Positions 49,365-57,928 of a stretch of DNA of 64,000 bases are shown one piece after another. The notes under the pieces were generated by a model. The model worked only from the letters and a program-made list of their open reading frames with translations. It did not search any database and was not told the DNA's origin. How positions within the stretch are numbered: the first letter of the stretch is position 1; the number at the start of each line of letters is the position of its first letter. A program made the position numbers and the translations under genes. Source of the DNA: Streptomyces sp. CC0208 (GTDB lineage: Bacteria > Actinomycetota > Actinomycetes > Streptomycetales > Streptomycetaceae). The stretch is taken from NCBI RefSeq assembly GCF_003443735.1, contig NZ_CP031969.1:6386001-6450000 (forward strand), given 5' to 3'.

Positions 49365-50165
49365 TCAGGCCGCAGGTGTCTTCTCGATCACCCTCGGCTT
49401 GAGGTCCGCGTTCTCCAGTACGTCCCTCAGGTGCCGCTCCACGACGGGCAGGACCTCGTCGATGGTCACGTCCCGGCCGAGCTCGCCCGCGAGGGAGGCG
49501 ACGCCCGCGTCCCGGATGCCGCACGGGATGATCCGGTCGAACCACTTGTTGTCCGGGTTCACGTTCAGCGCGAAGCCGTGCATGGTGACGCCCTTGGCGA
49601 CGCGGATGCCGATCGCCGCGATCTTGCGGTCCTCGCGCCGCTGGCCCGCGTTGGAGGGGGCGTACTCCGGGCCGTTCATGCGCGGGTCGAACTCGTCGTC
49701 CGTGAGCCGGGGATCGAAGTCCAGGGAGAGCCCGCCGAGGGACGGGCGCGTCTCGACCGGATCGCCGAGCACCCACACGCCACTGCGGCCCTCGACCCGG
49801 GTGGTCTCCAGCCCGAACTCCGCGCAGGTGCGGATCAGGGCCTCCTCCAGGCGCCGCACGTGCGCCACCACGTCCACCGGACGCGGGAGCTTCTGGATCG
49901 GGTAGCCCACCAGCTGCCCCGGGCCGTGCCAGGTGATCTTGCCGCCGCGGTCCACGTCGACGACCGGGGTGCCGTCCAGGGGGCGCTCGTTGTCCGCGGT
50001 GCGCCGGCCCGCCGTGTACACAGGGGGGTGTTCGAGCAGCAGGACGGTGTCGGGGATCTCGTCCTCGAACCGCGCCGTGTGCACCCGGCGCTGCTCGTCC
50101 CAGGCTTCCCGGTACTCGACCGCGTCCGCACCGAACCCCATGCGGACGAACCGCAACCCACTCAC
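49365..50165 (-). CDS. lipB: Octanoyltransferase LipB
   Basis: 266 aa. LipB moves octanoate from acyl carrier protein to the lipoyl domains of 2-oxoacid dehydrogenases and GcvH. Seen are [27 protein letters not shown], the catalytic lysine region [15 protein letters not shown] and the catalytic cysteine in IIPCGI. GTG 50165 is chosen for the GGGAGG upstream. Between GVWVLG (about 135) and KIAAIG (about 178) there is an insert of about 35 acidic/Pro-rich residues that E. coli LipB does not have; I believe it is common in Streptomyces. Confidence 0.96.
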   Translation of the reverse strand: MSGLRFVRMGFGADAVEYREAWDEQRRVHTARFEDEIPDTVLLLEHPPVYTAGRRTADNERPLDGTPVVDVDRGGKITWHGPGQLVGYPIQKLPRPVDVVAHVRRLEEALIRTCAEFGLETTRVEGRSGVWVLGDPVETRPSLGGLSLDFDPRLTDDEFDPRMNGPEYAPSNAGQRREDRKIAAIGIRVAKGVTMHGFALNVNPDNKWFDRIIPCGIRDAGVASLAGELGRDVTIDEVLPVVERHLRDVLENADLKPRVIEKTPAA

Positions 50166-50408
50166 GGCAAGCGCCTCCCTAGAAGGTCGTAAGGCACGAA
50201 GGGTGCCTACGCCACTGTACGTCCGCCCCGCGGGCGTCAGCCCTGGGGGCAATCCTCACACGATCGGATGAACGAGCGTCGAAGTGTGCGATCGTCTGCT
50301 CACTCTCCGCTACATTCGCCGTTCGCGCAGGCCATAAGGGCTGCTCACAGGCAATCCGGGCACCACGTGACCGCGTGACGGCCCGAAAGGCAGGAGACCG
50401 CACCGCAG

Positions 50409-51845
50409 ATGACGGAACGACCCGCGCAGCGCACTCCCAACCGACAGCTCGCCGCGCTCATCGCAGAAGCGGGGTTCTCCAACGCGGGTCTCGCCCGACG
50501 CGTGGACCAGCTCGGTCTCGAACACGGGCTGGATCTCAGATACGACAAGACCTCCGTGACCCGGTGGCTGCGCGGGCAGCAGCCCCGGGGCACCACGCCC
50601 GCCCTCATCGCCGAGGTCTTCACCCGCCGGCTCGGACGCCGGCTCTCCGCGCAGGACCTCGGCCTAGACGCCTGCGCGCCCGTCTACGCCGGGCTGGAGT
50701 TCGCCGCCGGACCCGAGGAGGCCGTCGACATCGTCAGCGGCCTGTGGCGCAAGGACTCCGGCAGCCACGCCGAACTCCGCAAGATCGCCTTCACTCCGGC
50801 CGGCCTTGTCGTGCCGAGCCGCGACTGGCTGATCGGCCGTCCCGACGACCGGGTCGCCCGCGGCGAGCCTCCTCTCCGGGTCCCTGCCCAGGGGCGCCCG
50901 GTGGTACCCCGGCAACGCGGCCAGGCCGAGCGCGGGCCCGGTCAGAAGGTCACCGGGGGCGACATCGCCGCCCTCGGTTCGGTCGGCGACCTCTTCCGCA
51001 CCCTCGACGACCAGTACGGCGGCGGCCACGCCCGGCAGGCCCTGGTCCGCTACCTGGAGCACGAGTGCGAGCCGATGCTGCGCGGCACATACGGGGAGAC
51101 GACCGGACGCAGGCTGTTCGCCGCGGCCGCGGACCTGACCCGGCTCGCGGGCTGGACGTCGTACGACATCGCGGCGCACGGACTCGCGCAGCGGTACTTC
51201 GTGCAGGCGCTGCGGCTCGCGCAGGCCGCAGGGGACCGGGCGTACGGCGCGTACGTGCTGGTCACGATGAGCCGGCAGGCCGTGTACCTGGGGCACGGCC
51301 GGGAGGCGATCCAGCTCGCGCGAGTGGCTCAGCAGGGCGTCGGGACGACGGCTCCACCGGTCGTCCAGGCGTTGCTGCACTCGGCTGAGGCGCGGGGGCA
51401 CGGCGTGCTGGGCGAGGTGCGGGCGTGCACGGCGTCGCTGGTCCGCGCGGAGCGGGCCCTGGAGACGGCGCGGCCCGGCGACGAGGTCCCGCACTGGGCA
51501 CGGTTCTTCGACGAGGCGCAGCTGGCGGACGAGTTCGGGCACTGCCACCGGGATCTGCAGCAGTTCCGGGCGGCGGCGCAGCACGCCGAGCGCTCGCTCC
51601 AGTTGCGTGCGCCCGCGTACGCGCGCAGTCGGTTGTTCTGCCGGGTGGTGCTCGCCTCCGCGCGGCTGGGGCTCGGTGAGCTGGACCAGGCCTGCTCGCT
51701 GGCCGCGGAGGCCGCCGGGCAGGCCGCGGAGATGCGGTCGGTGCGGGCGGTGGAGTACGTGCGGGACTTCGAGCGGCGGTTGGAGCCGTATAAAGATGCG
51801 GCGCCGGTGAGGAGTTATCGGGACAAGGTGGCTGCGCTGGGGTAG
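50409..51845 (+). CDS. HTH/TPR-type regulator (NsdA-like)
   Basis: 478 aa. An N-terminal helix-turn-helix-like region (about 10-60: NRQLAALIAEAGFSNAGLAR ... SVTRWLRGQQP) is followed by a long helical part of TPR-like repeats (about 190-470, such as AIQLARVAQQGVG and EVRACTASLVRAERALETA). This build is that of streptomycete regulators of sporulation and antibiotic production, such as NsdA, known to me from S. coelicolor. ATG 50409; AGGAG lies about 13 bases upstream, rather far. Target unknown. Divergent from lipB. Confidence 0.82.
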   Translation: MTERPAQRTPNRQLAALIAEAGFSNAGLARRVDQLGLEHGLDLRYDKTSVTRWLRGQQPRGTTPALIAEVFTRRLGRRLSAQDLGLDACAPVYAGLEFAAGPEEAVDIVSGLWRKDSGSHAELRKIAFTPAGLVVPSRDWLIGRPDDRVARGEPPLRVPAQGRPVVPRQRGQAERGPGQKVTGGDIAALGSVGDLFRTLDDQYGGGHARQALVRYLEHECEPMLRGTYGETTGRRLFAAAADLTRLAGWTSYDIAAHGLAQRYFVQALRLAQAAGDRAYGAYVLVTMSRQAVYLGHGREAIQLARVAQQGVGTTAPPVVQALLHSAEARGHGVLGEVRACTASLVRAERALETARPGDEVPHWARFFDEAQLADEFGHCHRDLQQFRAAAQHAERSLQLRAPAYARSRLFCRVVLASARLGLGELDQACSLAAEAAGQAAEMRSVRAVEYVRDFERRLEPYKDAAPVRSYRDKVAALG

Positions 51846-51888
51846 GGGGCCGCCGTGACTCCGCACCCTTGTGTACGGAGTGCTGGTG

Positions 51889-51937
51889 CGTTGTGGCTTG
51901 TCGCGCAGTTCCCCGCGCCCCTACGGGGCGCGGGTGA
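51889..51937. repeat. Dispersed intergenic repeat, copy 3 (partial)
   Basis: GTTGTGGCTTGTCGCGCAGTTCC then CCGCGCCCCTACGGGGCGCGGG (arms CCGCGCCCC / GGGGCGCGG around TA C). It shares the GTGGCTxGTCGCGC and CCCCGCGCCCCT cores with copies at 9.9 and 36.4 kb, and its hairpin can serve as terminator for the convergent genes on either side. Confidence 0.65.
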
Positions 51938-51939
51938 CC

Positions 51940-53364
51940 CTACGCTGCCTGAGCCGTAGGAGTCGGATCCGCTCGGTGCATCGAGCCTGCTGCTCCCAGG
52001 TCCTTCAGGATTGCTGTTGTTGCCCGGCGGGCCGAATGCAGTGCTCCCTGGACCGTGCTCGTGTCGCGGTGGTCGCCGCAGACGTACAGGCCGGCCAGGA
52101 GGCGTACCGGGCGGCGCAGGTCGTGGGGGGCGGGCATGGCCGGGACCGCCTCCCGGGTGTGGTGGACCGCGAGGGTCTCCCAGCGGTGCGTCGGCGTGCC
52201 GTACAGACGGGCCAGGTGGGTGCGTACGGCCGTTTCCAGATCCGTGGGAGGGGGACCGAGGACCGTCGAGGAGATCAGGGCCCGGCCCGAAGGGGCCCGG
52301 CTCGGGTCGACCTCGCTGATCACCGCCGTGTGGGCCACCGGGCCGCCCCGGTCGGCGTCGAGCAGCAGCGCGGAACCCGTGCGGGGCGGGTCGTCCGTCG
52401 TGTGGTGGACGACCGTCACCGGGTGGAAGTCCGGTACCCGCAGGCCCGGCAGCAGCTGAGCCGCGGCCCGCGCGTCCGTCGCCAGCAGTACGGCCCGGCA
52501 CCGGAGCTCGCCGTGCTCGGCGGTGGTCACCGACGTGGTCGCGACGGACGTGACCCGCACCCCCGTGTGCACGGTCCCCGCCGGCAGCGTGCGCGCGAGC
52601 AGCTCCGGAAGCGCCTCCGCGCCTCCCTCCGGGACACACAGCCGTCCGCCCGCGAAGGCCCGCAGCGCGAGGTCGGCGCACCGGCTGGACGTCGTCAGCG
52701 CGGGGTCGCAGAGCAGCGCGGCGAGCAGCGGACGCAGGAACCCGTCGATCGTGCGCGCGGGCAGCCCCCGGGCCGCGAGCGCGTGCCCCGCGGGCAGTTC
52801 GGGACGGGCGAGGAGGCGTTCGACGGGCACGTGGGCGAGCCGGGTGAGCGCGGCACCGAGCCGGGCCTGATCGACGGCACCGCCGAGCGGTGCGGCCCCG
52901 CGGGCGACCCGGGACACGGTTGTCTGACCGGCACCGGGCAGCACCCGGAACGCGGCCCTCCGGGACGCCGCCATCAGCCCTGGCCCCGGCACCCCCCGAG
53001 GGGCGCTCGCCAGGGCGCGCACCGCGCGCAGTGCGCCCCTTGCGCTCCGGGCGCCCGCCGGAGCCTCCACCCGGTGATGGCGCCCGTCGCCGTGCAGCAG
53101 GACCCCCGGCGCGAACGGGCGCAGTACGAGCCCGTCGAGCCCCGGTGTCAGCCGTAGTTCGGGATACGCCGTGGACAGCAGCTGTCCGATCCGGTCGAGC
53201 CGGAAGCCGTCGATCTTCTCGGTCGACATGCGGCCGCCCACACAGGGGGCGGCCTCCAACACCGCGACGGTCACTCCTTGGCTGGTCAGTCGATGCGCCG
53301 CGGAGAGTCCGGCGACCCCGGCTCCCACGATCACGACGTCCGCCTGGTACGCGGGCTCAAGCAC
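51940..53364 (-). CDS. FAD-dependent oxidoreductase (protoporphyrinogen oxidase/phytoene-desaturase type)
   Basis: 474 aa. The dinucleotide-binding motif VVIVGAGVAGLSAAHRL (about 10-26) with CVGGRMSTEKIDGFRLD and the C-terminal FAD-contact LYVCGDHRDTSTVQGALHSA define the flavin amine-oxidase-like family. Substrates of such enzymes include amines, carotenoid precursors and porphyrinogens; no carotenoid or haem genes are next to it, so the substrate is open. GTG 53364 follows GAGGAGG. Alone on its strand between convergent and same-strand neighbours. Confidence 0.88.
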   Translation of the reverse strand: MLEPAYQADVVIVGAGVAGLSAAHRLTSQGVTVAVLEAAPCVGGRMSTEKIDGFRLDRIGQLLSTAYPELRLTPGLDGLVLRPFAPGVLLHGDGRHHRVEAPAGARSARGALRAVRALASAPRGVPGPGLMAASRRAAFRVLPGAGQTTVSRVARGAAPLGGAVDQARLGAALTRLAHVPVERLLARPELPAGHALAARGLPARTIDGFLRPLLAALLCDPALTTSSRCADLALRAFAGGRLCVPEGGAEALPELLARTLPAGTVHTGVRVTSVATTSVTTAEHGELRCRAVLLATDARAAAQLLPGLRVPDFHPVTVVHHTTDDPPRTGSALLLDADRGGPVAHTAVISEVDPSRAPSGRALISSTVLGPPPTDLETAVRTHLARLYGTPTHRWETLAVHHTREAVPAMPAPHDLRRPVRLLAGLYVCGDHRDTSTVQGALHSARRATTAILKDLGAAGSMHRADPTPTAQAA

Positions 53365-53565
53365 GTGCCCCTCCTCGAGGTTGCGCGGCCGGTGGGGACG
53401 TCATGCCCCAACAGGCTCCGGGAATACCCGAGTTCGGGTCGAGGGTAGGGCTGTCATCGGTCAGGAACAGTCGCGCATCGGCAGGGCACGGTCGCACACC
53501 GGTCGCATGTCGTCACAGACGGTCGCGTGGGGCGTCGTACGGCACACGCGTGCCCGGCGCGTTCC
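53365..53565. other. Intergenic region with GGTCGCA direct repeats
   Basis: Between 53450 and 53540 the heptamer GGTCGC(A/G) occurs three times (in CACGGTCGCACACC, CCGGTCGCATG and GACGGTCGCGTGG). This lies upstream of the FAD oxidoreductase gene and could be its operator; no firm promoter seen. Confidence 0.4.
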
Positions 53566-54459
53566 TCACGCCGCCCGGATCGCCCCCTCGATGTCCGGGA
53601 ACGCGAACGTGAACCCCGACTCCAGCAACCGCGTCGGCCGCACCCGGGCGCTCCCGAGCACGTCCCCGGCCATCTCGCCGAGCACGGCCCGCAGGGCCGG
53701 CGCGGGCACGGAGAAGAGCGTCGGCCGGTGCAGCACGCGGCCCATGGCCTCGGTGATCTCACGGTTCGTCAGGGGCTGCGGGGCGGTGAGGTTGAACGGT
53801 CCGGACAGCCCGTCGGTCTCCAGGAGGTGGCGGATCGCGGCGACCTCGTCGTGCAGCGCGATGAACGACCAGTACTGCCCGCCGTCGCCCATCCGCCCGC
53901 CGAGCCCCGCCTGGAACAGCGGGAACAGCTTGCCCCATGCCCCGCCCCCGCGGCCCACCACCAGGCCGGTGCGGGTGAACGCGGTCCGCACTCCGGCCTG
54001 TTGCGCGGGCGCGGCCGCCGCCTCCCACTCCACGCACAGCTCGGGCAGGAAGCCCTGGCCGGCGGGCGAGTTCTCGTCGACGACCCGGTCGCCTGTCTCG
54101 CCGTAGTACCCCATCGCGCTGCCGTTCACAAAGACCCGCGGCGGCTCGTCCAGAGAGGCGACCGCCTCGGCGAGGGCCCTCGTGCCGTTCACCCGGCTGT
54201 CGTGGATCCGGGTCTTGTACGCCTCCGTCCAGCGGCGCGAACCGACCCCCGCCCCGGCGAGGTTGACCACGGCGTCGCACCCGGCGAGCCCGGCCGTGTC
54301 GACCCGCCCGGCCTCGGGGTCCCACCGGACCTCGGTGTCGTCCCGGGGCTCCCGGCGCACCAGGCGCACCACCTCGTGCCCGTCCGCGCCGAGCGAGCGC
54401 ACCAGGGCCGAGCCGATCAGTCCGGACGCCCCGGCCACCGCGATTCTTGAAAGTTGCAT
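53566..54459 (-). CDS. TIGR01777-family NAD(P)-dependent epimerase
   Basis: 297 aa. The Rossmann motif RIAVAGASGLIGSALVRSL opens the protein, and VVNLAGAGVGSRRWTEAYK, FVNGSAMGYYGETGDRVVDE and the C-terminal Ser-Gly-Phe-x-Phe-x-Phe-Pro (ESGFTFAFPDIEGAI) are all signatures of this SDR39U1-like family. Related to YfcH of E. coli; function unknown. ATG 54459; the open frame upstream runs into the divergent GNAT gene. The 70-base divergent spacer should hold both promoters. Confidence 0.93.
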   Translation of the reverse strand: MQLSRIAVAGASGLIGSALVRSLGADGHEVVRLVRREPRDDTEVRWDPEAGRVDTAGLAGCDAVVNLAGAGVGSRRWTEAYKTRIHDSRVNGTRALAEAVASLDEPPRVFVNGSAMGYYGETGDRVVDENSPAGQGFLPELCVEWEAAAAPAQQAGVRTAFTRTGLVVGRGGGAWGKLFPLFQAGLGGRMGDGGQYWSFIALHDEVAAIRHLLETDGLSGPFNLTAPQPLTNREITEAMGRVLHRPTLFSVPAPALRAVLGEMAGDVLGSARVRPTRLLESGFTFAFPDIEGAIRAA

Positions 54460-54529
54460 GACCTCATCCTGCCTGGTGGGTGCGTAAAAGCGATGTCTGG
54501 TTCCGGTACCCCGCCCTAGGCTGGCAGCC

Positions 54530-55018
54530 ATGCCCGAGCTGTCCATACGCCGCGCCCTGCCCGACGACGACGAGGAACTGGCCCGCCTCGATCGTGCGAC
54601 CTGGTCGACCCTGCACGCGGTCACGCCGCGGCAACACCCCCCTTACCGGCCCTTCTTCGGTGAGCATCACCTCCCCGACGACTGTCTGCTCGCCGAGACC
54701 GACCGCCGCATCCTGGGATACGTCCTTCTCGGTTTCCCGACCCCGGTCGAGGCGAACGCCCACGTACGCCAGATCCAGGGCCTCGCCGTCAGTGAGGAGG
54801 CCCGGGGCCGGGGCGTGGGCCGCGCCCTGATCCGCGCGGTCACCGACGAAGCCCGCCGCCGGGGCGCCCGCCGCCTCACCCTGCGCGTCCTCAGCCACAA
54901 CACCCCGGCCCGCAGGCTCTACGAGTCCGAGGGCTTCACGGTCGAGGGCGTGCTGCCCGAGGAGTTCCTGCTGGCGGGGGAGTACGTCGACGACGTGCTC
55001 ATGGGGCGCCGTCTCTGA
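54530..55018 (+). CDS. GNAT N-acetyltransferase
   Basis: 162 aa with the GNAT fold. The acetyl-CoA site reads LAVSEEARGRGVGRALIRA (V/I-x-x-x-R-G-x-G-x-G/A), with NTPARRLYESEGFTVEG as the C-terminal motif. Substrate unknown. There is no ribosome binding site before ATG 54530; TAGGCT about seven bases upstream could be a -10 for a leaderless mRNA. The end overlaps the end of the small membrane gene on the other strand by 20 bases. Confidence 0.92.
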   Translation: MPELSIRRALPDDDEELARLDRATWSTLHAVTPRQHPPYRPFFGEHHLPDDCLLAETDRRILGYVLLGFPTPVEANAHVRQIQGLAVSEEARGRGVGRALIRAVTDEARRRGARRLTLRVLSHNTPARRLYESEGFTVEGVLPEEFLLAGEYVDDVLMGRRL

Positions 55019-55154
55019 GGACCTGGTCGGCCGCGGCGGTCGTACGGCGTCTGCGCACCACGAGGTGGAGCGCGATCCCCGCCACAAGCAGCGAGATCAG
55101 GAAGAACACGGGCACGGGGGCCTCCGCGAGGACGAAAGGGGCCGACCCTCCCAT
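54999..55154 (-). CDS. Small single-pass membrane protein (51 aa)
   Basis: Starts MGGSAPFVLAEAP (ATG 55154; ATG 55157 would add one Met), has one membrane helix (VPVFFLISLLVAGIALHLVV) and a basic tail RRRRTTAAADQ. It begins 19 bases after the stop of the MarP-type protease gene on the same strand and so is probably translated from the same mRNA; it lacks a clear ribosome binding site. Its last 20 bases are antisense to the GNAT gene's end. Codon usage is normal for the window. Role unknown, possibly a partner of the protease. Confidence 0.65.
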   Translation of the reverse strand: MGGSAPFVLAEAPVPVFFLISLLVAGIALHLVVRRRRTTAAADQVLRDGAP

Positions 55155-55173
55155 CATCGGGGAGGACACCGCC

Positions 55174-56358
55174 TCACGACGTGACCAGCTCGCCCGTGTC
55201 CACCGGTGACGTCGCGTCTGCCGCCTTCTCGGCGTCGCCCGCGACCTCGTCGGCGGTCAGGACGTAGCCCGTCTCGTCGTCGGAGGTGGAGCGGGCGAAG
55301 ACCACGCCGTAGACCTTGCCGGAGGTGGTCAGCAGGGGGCCGCCGGAGTTGCCGGGGCGGACGGTCGAGCGGATCGAGTAGATCTCGCGGGTGACGGTGG
55401 CGTCGTTGTAGATGTTCTGCCCGGTCGCCTTCACCCGGCCCGCCACCGTGGCTGCCTGGAGGTTCAGGTCGCCGTCCTGCGGATAGCCCGCGACCACCGC
55501 GGAGTCGCCCCGGGCGGCGCCGTCGTCGAAGCGCAGCACCGGTGCGCGGAGATCCGGGACGTACAGCACGGCCACGTCCCGGTCCGGGTCGAACAGCACC
55601 ACCCGCGCCTCGTACGCCTGCCCGACCCCGCCGATCCGGACGTTGGGCTCGTCGATGCCGGCCACCACGTGGGCGTTGGTCATCACGTGCTGCGGCGCGT
55701 ACACGAAACCGCTGCCCTCGCGGCCCTGGGTGCCGGAGGCGCCCTCGATCTTGACGGTGCTGACCTTGGCCGCGTTGGTGGCGGCGGCCGTGACGCTGTC
55801 GCCGGTGGGTTTGGCCACCTCGGCCGTCGACTCGTTCTCGAACGGGTTGAAGACCTGCGGGAAGCCCGCCTCGGTGAGCGCGGAGGTGGCCCGGGAGAAC
55901 CAGGAGGGTGTGGTGTCCGGCATGGCGTCCTGGACGGTGCCGAGCAGGGCGGAGTCCCGGATGGCGGTGGTGACCAGCGGGGACGAGGACGCGCCGAGCA
56001 CGCTGGCGGCGACCCAGGACACGATGAGCACCGCCACGGAGTTGGCCGCGGCCCCGCCGACGCCGTCGGCGACTCTCAGCGGCCCCTGGTCCAGTTCCCT
56101 GCGCAGCCTGAGCGCCAGCCGCCCCGCCAGCTCGTGCCCCACGGCGGCCGGGGCCAGCACGGTCAGCACCGCGGTCACCGTCGCGGCCGTGCTCCCCGGT
56201 GTCACCAGGTCCATGATCCACGGCAGCGCCCAGACGCCCACGACCGCGCCGCCGACGAAACCGGCCAACGAGACGCAGCCGGCCACCAGGCCGCGCCGGT
56301 AGCCGGAGGCCGCATAGGCGGCGATCACCAGCAACAGCAGGATGTCGAGCACGTCCAC
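55174..56358 (-). CDS. MarP-type membrane serine protease with CvpA domain
   Basis: 394 aa. Four membrane helices of CvpA/colicin V-production type (about 1-125) precede an extracytoplasmic trypsin-like protease with catalytic H230 (MTNAHVVAG), D261 (DRDVAVLYV) and S338 (RPGNSGGPL). The M. tuberculosis relative MarP protects against acid and oxidative stress, cleaving a peptidoglycan hydrolase. GTG 56358 follows GAAGGG. Downstream is the 51-aa membrane gene. Divergent is a peptidoglycan amidase gene, which fits a cell-wall theme. Confidence 0.93.
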   Translation of the reverse strand: MDVLDILLLLVIAAYAASGYRRGLVAGCVSLAGFVGGAVVGVWALPWIMDLVTPGSTAATVTAVLTVLAPAAVGHELAGRLALRLRRELDQGPLRVADGVGGAAANSVAVLIVSWVAASVLGASSSPLVTTAIRDSALLGTVQDAMPDTTPSWFSRATSALTEAGFPQVFNPFENESTAEVAKPTGDSVTAAATNAAKVSTVKIEGASGTQGREGSGFVYAPQHVMTNAHVVAGIDEPNVRIGGVGQAYEARVVLFDPDRDVAVLYVPDLRAPVLRFDDGAARGDSAVVAGYPQDGDLNLQAATVAGRVKATGQNIYNDATVTREIYSIRSTVRPGNSGGPLLTTSGKVYGVVFARSTSDDETGYVLTADEVAGDAEKAADATSPVDTGELVTS

Positions 56359-56549
56359 GGAGCCGCCCTTCTCTCTCGGAACCTTCAGTACGCAGGCGAG
56401 GCGTCCAGTGATCAGCTACGCGCACGCGTGGCACCGGGAACCGGCCACGCGTGCGTGCACCTGGAAAAACGTCGCGGACCTGGACGATGGTTCCACCGGG
56501 TGGCACAGCACACATCGCGGGCGGAGCGGATCCGTCCCACAGTGGGACC

Positions 56550-57893
56550 ATGCGTGTCCGAAGAGCCCGGGGGATACGAAGGCGGCGGTCGGCCCGGATA
56601 CGCGGCGCGAGCCTGATCCGGCTCGCGCTGCGAAACCGCTTCCCCGTCAGCTCGCCGGGGTGTGCGGCGGCGGAGGAAGGGGCTCCTCAGGGGACCGCGG
56701 TCCCTGCCGGAGCGGGCGCTTCTGGCGACTGTGCGGTGTCTGTCGGGTCTGCCGCTCCTGTCAGCCCGACGGGGTCTCCCGGGCCTGCGGTTGCTGCCGG
56801 GGCAGATGCTTCCGGCGGACCTCCGACCTGCGCCGGACGCACCGCTCTGGTCAGGTCTACGGCGTCAGCGGGGGATCCGGATCCCGCCCGGGGCGCCGCT
56901 TCTCCTGGGGTCGAGACGTCTGCCGGGTCCGGGGCTCCCTCCCGCCCCACCAGGGCTCCCGCTGGGGCTGCCACCTCCACGGCCCTCGCCGTGCCCGCGA
57001 CCCCCTCCGGGCCTCCGGCATCCGCCCAACCAGCGACCCCAGGGACCCCAGCGACCCCCGCACCCATCGAACCCGCACCCATCGAGCCCCCACCCCCCGC
57101 TCGGACACGACGCCGTGCGCCCCGCGCCCTCTCCCTTCCGCTGGCCTGTGTGCCCGGGCTCGCCGTCGTTCTCGGGCTTGTGCTGTGTGTCAGTGGGGTC
57201 GAGCGGGCGGTGGACGCCGGGAGGGCCGGGGGCGCCGCGTCGGCGCGGCCCGGGGTCGTTTCGCGGGGGGCCCTCAGGCCGCACATCGTGCCGAGGTCGG
57301 TGTGGGCCGTCGGCGGGGAGGAGAACTCCACCGCCCGTACCCCGCCGCCCCCCAGCTACGACGACAAGGTGCTCGCGGTCTTCGTGCACCACACCGACTC
57401 GCCCAACGACTACGACTGCGCCGATTCCCCCCGCATCATCCGCTACCTCGCCGCCGGCCAGACCGGCGCCCGGAACTGGGACGACATCGGCTACAACTTC
57501 CTCGTCGACCGTTGCGGCACCATCTACGAGGGCCGAGCGGGCGGCATCGACCGCCCCGTCACCGGCGCCCACACCCTGGGCTTCAACCACCGCACCGCGG
57601 GCATCGCCGCCCTCGGCACCTTCACCGCGGGCGTCGCCGTCCCGCGGGCGATGACCGACGCGATCGCCGCCCTGGTCGCCTGGAAACTCGGCCTCGCCGG
57701 CGTCGACCCCCGCAGTACCGTCCGCCTCACCTCCAGCAACAGCCTCAGCCGCTACGCCGACGGCACCACCGCGGCACTGCCCGCCCTCGCGGCCCACGGC
57801 GACGCCTACATGACGACCTGCCCCGGCGCCGCCCTCCGTGCCATGCTCCCGGAGATCAGACAGAGGGCGGCCCGCCTCCAGGGCAGGACCTGA
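56550..57893 (+). CDS. Membrane-anchored N-acetylmuramoyl-L-alanine amidase (PGRP/Amidase_2)
   Basis: About 447 aa if started at ATG 56550, which is uncertain. A long Ala/Pro/Thr/Gly-rich N-terminus (to about 205) is followed by one membrane helix (LPLACVPGLAVVLGLVLCVSG), then an amidase domain: VFVHHTDSPNDYDC (zinc His), WDDIGYNFLVDRCGTIYEGR, GFNHRTAGIAALG and DAYMTTCPGAALRAML (zinc His/Cys region here Thr-Cys). It should cut the amide between muramic acid and L-alanine. The N-terminal part uses many codons ending in T (gct, cct, tct), unlike the rest of the gene and its neighbours. The start could be later. Confidence 0.82.
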   Translation: MRVRRARGIRRRRSARIRGASLIRLALRNRFPVSSPGCAAAEEGAPQGTAVPAGAGASGDCAVSVGSAAPVSPTGSPGPAVAAGADASGGPPTCAGRTALVRSTASAGDPDPARGAASPGVETSAGSGAPSRPTRAPAGAATSTALAVPATPSGPPASAQPATPGTPATPAPIEPAPIEPPPPARTRRRAPRALSLPLACVPGLAVVLGLVLCVSGVERAVDAGRAGGAASARPGVVSRGALRPHIVPRSVWAVGGEENSTARTPPPPSYDDKVLAVFVHHTDSPNDYDCADSPRIIRYLAAGQTGARNWDDIGYNFLVDRCGTIYEGRAGGIDRPVTGAHTLGFNHRTAGIAALGTFTAGVAVPRAMTDAIAALVAWKLGLAGVDPRSTVRLTSSNSLSRYADGTTAALPALAAHGDAYMTTCPGAALRAMLPEIRQRAARLQGRT

Positions 57894-57928
57894 CCCCGGG
57901 ACGTGACCCGGCGGGCACCCCGGCCGTG

